From Trametes villosa (lineage: Eukaryota; Basidiomycota; Agaricomycetes; Polyporales; Polyporaceae), in assembly GCA_002964805.2 (NCBI GenBank), contig PUDQ02000089.1, positions 558,001 to 622,000 on the forward strand: a DNA stretch of 64,000 bases, in the 5' to 3' direction. Each line of letters opens with the position of its first letter. The first letter of the stretch is position 1. Positions 56,401 to 64,000 of this stretch are shown one piece after another. The position numbers and the translations under genes are program-made. A model generated the notes under the pieces. The model did no database searches. It saw only the letters and a program-made list of their open reading frames with translations, and was not told the DNA's origin.

Positions 56401-59400
56401 CGAAAGGTGTCGTGGCTGGTCAGGAGACCGGTATCTGCGTGGTTCTGAACAAAGTTCAAGCAGGCACACCGGCTACGCCTCGTTCGGTGGCGCAAACATG
56501 TTAATCATGAACTCCATTGGATCGACATGACTGAATGCTCGATAGCGTTGGGTGGACGCCTTGACGGCAACCTCTGATGAAATTGAGATCGAGAGAATAT
56601 CGGGTCTAGAAGAACCGGCAAGAGGTTGTGGGTCCACTTGCATTTGAGGAGGCGCCGTTACGTTAGGACAGGTATATCGGTGTTGTCTCGGGGCCACTGG
56701 GCAAACGTCTCGGAGTAAGCGATGTCGAACAGCTCCAATCCGAGGATGAGGAATCCTGGAGGAATCACGTACCAGATCATAGGCCTGGCATCGAAGCGTA
56801 TAGGCAGCGATGCGGGCGACCGCTACCCCGAGCTTACTCGTATGACGGAATTGTCCAGCTGCGCGGTCTTCTGTGAGCGCGGAAGGGTATCGTTCAGCTA
56901 CATTTGTGCTCCTCGTACATCCAGACGCTGATAATCCACTGAAACTGCTGCGCCCCCGCTGCTATCTTCATGTTCACCCCCGCACATCCCTCCAAATCGG
57001 GGTCAACGCCTGCGCGACCGTGTTCGCCGCGACCTCCAGACACCCGCGCGTCTCCTCGTCCGCGACGCTCTTCAGCACGCCACGCGCGCGCCAGCGGTCG
57101 GGGTGGAACCGCTTGTGGCTCTTCTCGACGAACGCCTTGTAGTCCTGCGCACGCATGTGGCTCCGCGCCGCCGCGAAGAACTCCTCCACTGCCGCCCAGT
57201 CGATGTCCTCCACGCGCAGCGTCGCGGGCGCGGCAAGCACCGGCCACGGCACGATCTCGAACAGCACGGGGTCCTCGGGCGTGAACTTCGCTGTGTCGAA
57301 TGCGTCGGAGAGTAGCTTGTACCGCTCGATCGCGCGCACAGTCGTCCACGGCCCGTACGACCACCGCTCGCGCTCGCGCCGCTGCCGTTGCTCGCGTTCC
57401 CGTTCGACGCGCTCCCGTTCGAGACGTGCGCGGCGCTCGGCCTCCGCTGCGGCGTGCTGGCGTTGACGCTGCTCAGCGTCGGCCGCGGCCTTGGCGCGGC
57501 GCCGCTCCTCGGCCTGGCGTGTGTGGACGGCTTCCTCTTGTGCTCGCTGCTCGGCAGCGCGTTTCCGTGCCTCCTGTTCCCACAACGGACGGTCCCTCTC
57601 GAGCTCGGCGAGCTTACGTCGCGACTCCTCGATGGCAGCTAATCGCTGCATTTCCTCTTCATCGATCGGCTCGGTGTTCGCGCTAGGTTGTTGTGCGTGG
57701 GCGGATGCATCGCCCTGCGGCTCGCCGTCGGCACCTGTCAGGGGAAAGTCATGTCAAGTCCCATAGTGCCCATGAGTTGCAGTGTACGCACTGCTGCTGC
57801 TCTGCGAGCCTTGTGGCGTGTCTCTGGGCGTGTCCGCGAGGATCTCCTCCCATAACCGGCGCTCCCGCTGCTCCTTCATGAGATTCGCGTGCTCCTGGCG
57901 GTCCTGAGAATGCGACATCTTGCTCCACTTGCGCTGAGCGCGTTTCCTATCGAACTCGGCCCTCGGGGAGTCGGCCTGTGGTACACCGAACACGGAGAGA
58001 GATATTGTTTCCCCGGTTCGGTGCTTCTTGCTATGACGACCAAAGGCCTCAGGCTGGTCTGGCCGAACGCCCTCTGCGTAAACTGTAAGAGGCGTTAGAG
58101 ACCTGGAATGAAGAGGATAGGATGTGAATGCGTACCTCTGCGCTTCCCGGTACCAGGAGGGAAACCTGACGGAGGGACGCCGTTGGATGTTGACTCGTTC
58201 GGAGGAGTATCATCTTCCATGGTAAGATCCACAATCTCTGGTGTCCGCGATCGTTGACTATCGAAAGAGGAGCCGGCCAGGTTACTTTTCAACTTCTCCC
58301 GCTGCTCTTTCCGTCGCGCCTCTTGCGCTTTGCGCCGGTTTCTGCGCCCTCCTGCCGTACGTCCATTGCCTTGGGCGAACTCGTCCGCGACGATCTCCTC
58401 GACCTCGTCTTCGTCGTCAGATTCTGTGATGGACTCCATGCCGCTGTCCTCCTCGTCCGTCACGAGGTTAACCACAGTGCGGAACCGCTTGCGCATCTCG
58501 GGGGACGGGGGCTCAGCGTCCTGCCCTTCTTGACCCTCTCTAGTAGGTGTGGAAGGTCGACGTTTCCGATGCCCGTCCGTCTTGATACTCGACTGAGAGG
58601 AGCTAGCGCTCGCTTGTTGAGCCTCTGGGGTCTTGCGGGTGATGACTGGGTCCCCAGGAAAGTTCGGGATGAAGCAGTCGTATGCGGGGTCGAGCTTGTA
58701 GATGTCCCATTGATCCTCGGAGCAGATCACAAACTCCCTATGTCACGCATGAGACCTAAGAGGTATATGTTCAAGGCAGGCGCTGCTCACCCTTCAAGTA
58801 TGATCCTCCTAGGCCATACGCCTTCATCCTCTACGCCAGGCGCGCGCCGTGCGCGTGGAACAAATCTCCAATGGCTTGTACCGCGTCCTCCTGGGGGTGT
58901 CTCGATGACGATGCGTTTGGGACGCGTAGGTTCTGGGTTGTGGCGTTTCCGCGCATGGGTGCTGCTACTGCCGGCTGCAGCGAGAGGATCGAAGACGGCG
59001 AAGGAGAGCGTCGACCCAGGGACGCGGAGGAGTCGTTCCGGCTGCGTGCCGTCGATAAGACCGGGCTTTGTACCGTGGATCTGGCGTGGTGCGGGAATGC
59101 GGGAAGGCCCCGGGGCGAATGACATCGCGTCGCGTCAAAAGGGCTGGTATGTCGTTTGTATGTTGCGTGTTCAGAATCGCCAAAGCCGGAAGAGAGACAT
59201 AAAGTACAGAATAAGTGTACACGTCCGAGCGGTTCTGGGAAAGAGCAGAGGTGGATGGTGTGTTGAACGAGACTCGAGAGGAACGCGAGGCGTAGCCACA
59301 ATCACCGGCGCCTCTTCAAAAAATGAGATCACGTGGGTCTCCGGGCGTGACGCCCGTGCTGCAGCATCTTTCCACCGTGTCGCCAATTCTCCCATGTTTC

Positions 59401-62400
59401 TGCCAACCTCCAAATGTTGAAATGTCTGCAGGAATATTCTGACTCACGCAGGTACATGTGTGCCAGATCATATCCAGGTTTGCGCCAAATAACTGAGGCT
59501 ATACGCCGCCCCATCGCGGTGTGACGAGTCATGACTGCTATAGCTCCAGTGACATCCGCGCTCGCATTGCTTAGATCCGACCCTGACTGTCCTTGACTCC
59601 CCCTGCGCGGTCATATACGCCTCTGGCGGCTTAGCGACGTTCAGAACCTGCCATCATGACCAGCTTACGAACATTCCAAACCGAGATAGACCAAATACAC
59701 CACCGCGAGATCGCGAAGCAGCGCGCGCAGGCGGTCGCTGAGCGGGCGCATGGCCAGACGGGCAAGGACGTCAAGAAGGCTCCGGGCAAGGGCCACGCGC
59801 GCAAGGAGAGCAGCGACGCGGCTGAACCGTTGAAGACCGCGGGGAAGGAGCCAATAGCGGACCCCGCTGTGTCCGGGGAAGAGGATGTAGCGTTGTCCGA
59901 TATCGATGAACGGTTACAGGTGCGGGGTACTCGACCGTTGATTCGTAGTGCGGGACTGACCTATATGTACGCCGGGCATAAAGCCTTTACTTCTCTCTCG
60001 ATTACCGGAGAAGCTTGATGAAGCTCGGAACCTCATTGCATCATTACTTACGCGCAACCGCGGGGAGTTCATCTTCCGAATAGGTGTCCATCCTCCGGGG
60101 AGCAAGCTGTTCGCTGGGCAGGCTGTGAACGAGGAGGATGAGTGGATAGGAACCCCTCGTACGGCGGGCGAGCTGGATATCATTATTGAGGAGACGAAGA
60201 AGGCGGTGGACGAAGTTGGAGGGCAGGTGCGTCCTACTTCCAAGCTGTGTTCCTCCGAGTCCGAGCGCATACCCGAAGCCTGACTTCGGTCAAGACCTCA
60301 ATACTCTTCGACAGCAGATCAGATCACCCTAGGGCTGCTCTGCTCTTACGATTACCACCGCCCGACGTCTCTACGACCCCCGAAGTCCGTTGCGCCGTGG
60401 TTGGGAATGTCGACAGCGGCAAGTCGACCACATTAGGCGTGTTAACGCGAGGTAAGCTCCGGCATTGTGTGCTATGTATGCAAGCATTCACGTGTGAACA
60501 TGCATATAGGCGCATTAGATGACGGCCGCGGACGCGCACGAGTCAGTTTATTCAGACATAAGCATGAGATCGAGAGCGGCCGTACTTCCAGCGTTGGAAT
60601 GGAGGTACATATTTACGCGCGTTTGCGCGCGCGGTACCTGACCCTCCGCTGCACAGATTCTTGGCTTTGGTCCCACAGGGAAGCCCATACTTCCGCAGAC
60701 CGCCAACTCCAATGACCCGGAGACTATCCGTCGTGAGAAGTTGGGTTGGGAGGAGATCTCAAGACAAGCGTCGAAGATCATCTCCTTCAGCGGTAAGTCT
60801 CGCGGAACCCCTACTAATCTCTGTCGCTTACATGTCTCGTAGATCTGGCTGGGCACGAGCGATACCTGAAGACCACGCTCTACGGGCTCACCTCGGGCTC
60901 ACCGTCTTGCGTCATCCTCATTGTCGGCGGAAACGCTGGGCTTATCGGCATGTCGAAGGAGCACCTCGCGATCGCGCTCGCCTTGAGCGTACCTGTCGTC
61001 GTATGCATAACGAAGATCGACATGACCCCGCCGAACATCCTGGCGAAGACCGTCGAGCAGGTGTCGAAGATCCTGCGGAGCCCGGGTTGCAGGTGAGTTG
61101 ACTCTTCGCCAAGTGGGTCGAGACCTGGGGCTGACCGGCTACCAGAAAGACACCAGTGTTTGTGAAGTCTATGGAGTCCGCTGTTGCGGTGTCCCAGGCG
61201 TTCGGCAAGGAGCGGTAGGTTTCAGGATGCAGTCCACCAAGGACGCTCGAGCTGACCTTCGCAGATTAGCACCGGTATTCCAGCTATCCAACGTCACAGG
61301 CGAGGGCCTGGACTACGTGCGTCACCATTCCCTCCATCCACCCGCCACCGTCTAACCCACCCCCGGACGCTAGCTCCGCACATTCCTGAACCTACTCCCG
61401 GCGTCCGAGAGCGACACGGAGAAGTTCATCGCGGACCAGCCGCTCGAGTACTCGATCACGGAGGTGTACTCGGTGCCGTACGTGGGCACGGTCGTCGACG
61501 GGATCATCAACTCCGGGTCCATCCGCGCGGGCGACGCGGTGCTCTTCGGCCCAGACTCAAACGGGGCCTTCCACGCGAGCACGGTGAAGACCATCGAGCG
61601 CAAGCGGTGCGTCCCCGCCTCCACCTTCTGCCTTCCTCATCTCCTTCCGTATCCATCCCCATTCACCTCTTATCCTGGGATTGTGGATATGGTCTGTGAT
61701 AGACGAGCGCTGACACGGAATCTGTACCGGTACTAGGGCGCGCGTCGCGAGCGCGGACGCGGGGCAGTGCGTGTCCTTCGCGCTCAAGCGCGTGCGGCGC
61801 TCGGACGTCCGCAAGGGCATGGTGCTCGTGCACAAGACCGAGACGCCGCCCAAGGGTGCGCCCTCTATCCCCCTCCCTTCCTCGATCGATCGCGCTCAGC
61901 TAACCTACCGGCGGCGACGATCGGCAGCTGTACGTCAGTTCGAGGGCCAGGTGCTCATCCTCTAGTACGTACTCGCCCAGCCCTGATCTGCCCTTCATCG
62001 GGACGGGGACGCGCGCTGACGCCTGAGTGCCGCCCAGCCACAACACGACGCTGCAGCGGAACTACCAGGCGATGCTGCATTGCGGGGTACGTCTCCCTTT
62101 TATCCAACCGCGCATATATGCATCTGTCACTCTCGCGCGCAACGCTGACCGGTGACTTCGGGATGGGGATGGTGCAGGCGGTGCGCCAGACGGTGCGGAT
62201 CGTGAGCATGGACCACCCACAGGGGATCCTGCGCACGGGCGACCGCGCGACGGTCACGTTCGAGTTCATCGCGCAGCCCGAGTACATCAAGGAGGGCATG
62301 AAGCTGCTCTTCCGCGAGGGGAAGACGAAGGTGCGGTCAGCTGTCGCTTCCACGCGCGTCCGTTCTATGCTCACCGCTCACCGCGCGATCGGTTCTGTGT

Positions 62401-64000
62401 TCCTTGGATGCAGGGCCTCGGGGTGGTCACCCGATTACTGTGACGGACCGCGGCGCTGCTCGCGGGAAGTTGGGAATGTGGGGGCTTCTATCGCGACATC
62501 TCCTTCGCTCGTCCTGTGTACGGTGGATGGGAGAAGGCAGACGTGGCTCGATCATCGTCTTCGCGTAGTGCGCCTGCATTGGCCGGTCGCGCCGTTCCGC
62601 GATGTGGATGGTTGTACTCTGGAATCGGATATGCGCGCTGCCACGCCCCTGAGCCGGAGGATATGGGGTTTGTAGTATACGGCCAACCACGCCATTGTAT
62701 CATTATCTGGATGGCTGTACGAATTTTGTGCGACGCGGTGGTCTGGCATCCTGCCCGCTTGGAAGGCGGATGTAGCCCGCTGTTCGTGTTTGATTGGCGT
62801 CCTCGAGTGTCTTCCAATCTGGACCGGAGTATGCTCGTTGCCATGATCAGGGCGCGAGGTTGTTTCACTAATGACATCTGGATATGCGGGCAACCGCATC
62901 TACAAAGCGGGGAAGTTGCCAGTGTCGTGCAGTGTGGGACATTAAATAAATGGGCGCATGTTTAGCATCACAGGGACTATCGGGATATCGGGATGCATAA
63001 TCACTGTTTCGAGGGGTGCCGCGCGTGTCGGTACGCCTTATTGCCTGGCTCTTCAGAACATCGAGAGATCCTGGTTTTGCTTCCGCCTCGCTTTCTCTCT
63101 TCCTGGTGTCCTCCAGTGGTGAGTTGTGCCTGTGGCGCTTAGCGCTTTACTTGACGCAAGCCTAGAGAAAGCCTCAAGAACAAGCCCGTCCTTATAGAAA
63201 GGACAGCAAAGAAGAGGTGCGTATAAGCCCGGCTGCTCTTGCATGAAATACGAGTTCAAAGGCGAGCCTCTAGTAGATCTATAGAGCTGCCAAAGGATGC
63301 CGGGGAAGATAGTCAGCTTTAATAACGGAAACACAGCCCCCGGCAGCCAAGCGCGTAGTAGCCGTGACGCGCGTATTATGACGGGCGCCACGCGTATGCA
63401 GTTCAGCGTGAGCGCGGGAATACATAAGCTGCCTGCTCTCTCCCTCTGCCCGCTCTTCCTCCACGGCCTCGCTGGTCGCATGCGCACCTGCTCACCGCGC
63501 GACAGCTTAGCTGGGCTGTGCACGTCCGACACTTGACTCGGACATTACACTTGTGGTGGACCCGCGGGAGAGGTACGAGGACTTCTGTGGTCGAGCTATC
63601 TGATGAACCTTACCCCGCGCGCGTGCCCACGCTGCAGGCATCCCACCGTCACCGCCTCAGGCTCGCGCCCCGAACCCGCCTAGCTTCAGCACGCTCAGGC
63701 CTGAAGGTACAGGCATACCGCAGGTGCGCTCCTAGGATTCCGCGCACTCACCGCCACCCACCCCTCGCCACCCCCATGGACGGCCGCGAGCTCCGTCGTA
63801 CACGCTCCGAGGGCGGCGCGCCAGGCCCTCATGTCGCGCGCGTACGAGCCCCACACCGCCCGGGGGCGTCGATGTCCTCGAGGCACGCCCCCATGTTGCC
63901 CCCGCTTGAACTCCCCGGCGAGTTAAGGATGCCAGGCGCGCTGGGTCCGACCGTGGAGGCCCCGGCGCGCGCCCACTGGGAGGTCCCCCTGTACAATGAA

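Overview
The window is nuclear DNA of a filamentous basidiomycete, most likely a wood- or litter-decaying agaricomycete. Almost every gene is split by many short introns (about 45-75 nt) with GTRNGT donors and YAG acceptors. Coding DNA is GC-rich, and the gene content includes an AA9 lytic polysaccharide monooxygenase, a CBM1 protein, a GH18 chitinase, fungal eEF3 and an NDR-type kinase. Exon structures below were worked out by hand from splice signals, frame continuity and family motifs. Where exon lengths are given, the spliced frame closes exactly on the stop codon unless I say otherwise.

Layout. 1-6.9 kb: 3' part of DNA ligase I (+), a secreted CREG-like FMN-barrel protein (+) and an unidentified 510-aa protein (-). 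7.4-8.2 kb: a Clr2-like silencing-factor domain protein (-). 9.5-12.6 kb: two tandem intronless zinc alcohol dehydrogenases (+), each with a TATA box about 80 nt upstream of its ATG. 13.7-16.6 kb: a mitochondrial BolA-like protein (+) and a two-finger C2H2 factor (+). 17.5-22.1 kb: a complete 20-exon eEF3 gene (-) containing a 12-nt exon.

22.7-34.2 kb is an anomalous, very GC-rich stretch with no recognisable gene. It holds two tandem arrays (units of about 480 and 450 bp) in which every unit carries an intron-like GT...AG segment of roughly 45-70 nt, plus an isolated long hairpin. It is bracketed by direct repeats: a second copy of the promoter and 5' half of eEF3 lies at 34.2-37.4 kb. That copy keeps open frames but is truncated inside the first ABC domain, has lost part of the ABC signature, and carries a MITE-like insertion in intron 2.

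37.7-64 kb returns to ordinary gene density: a single-pass membrane protein (+), an AA9 LPMO (+), a homeodomain factor (-), an NDR-family kinase with an N-terminal CRIB motif (+), a membrane-anchored GH18 chitinase (-), a secreted CBM1 protein with an unassigned C-terminal module (-), a J-like coiled-coil protein (-) and a GTPBP1-like GTPase (+). The AA9, CBM1 and GH18 genes are consistent with a saprotroph acting on plant and fungal walls; the rest is housekeeping or regulatory. No rRNA, tRNA, CRISPR or intact autonomous transposon was found.
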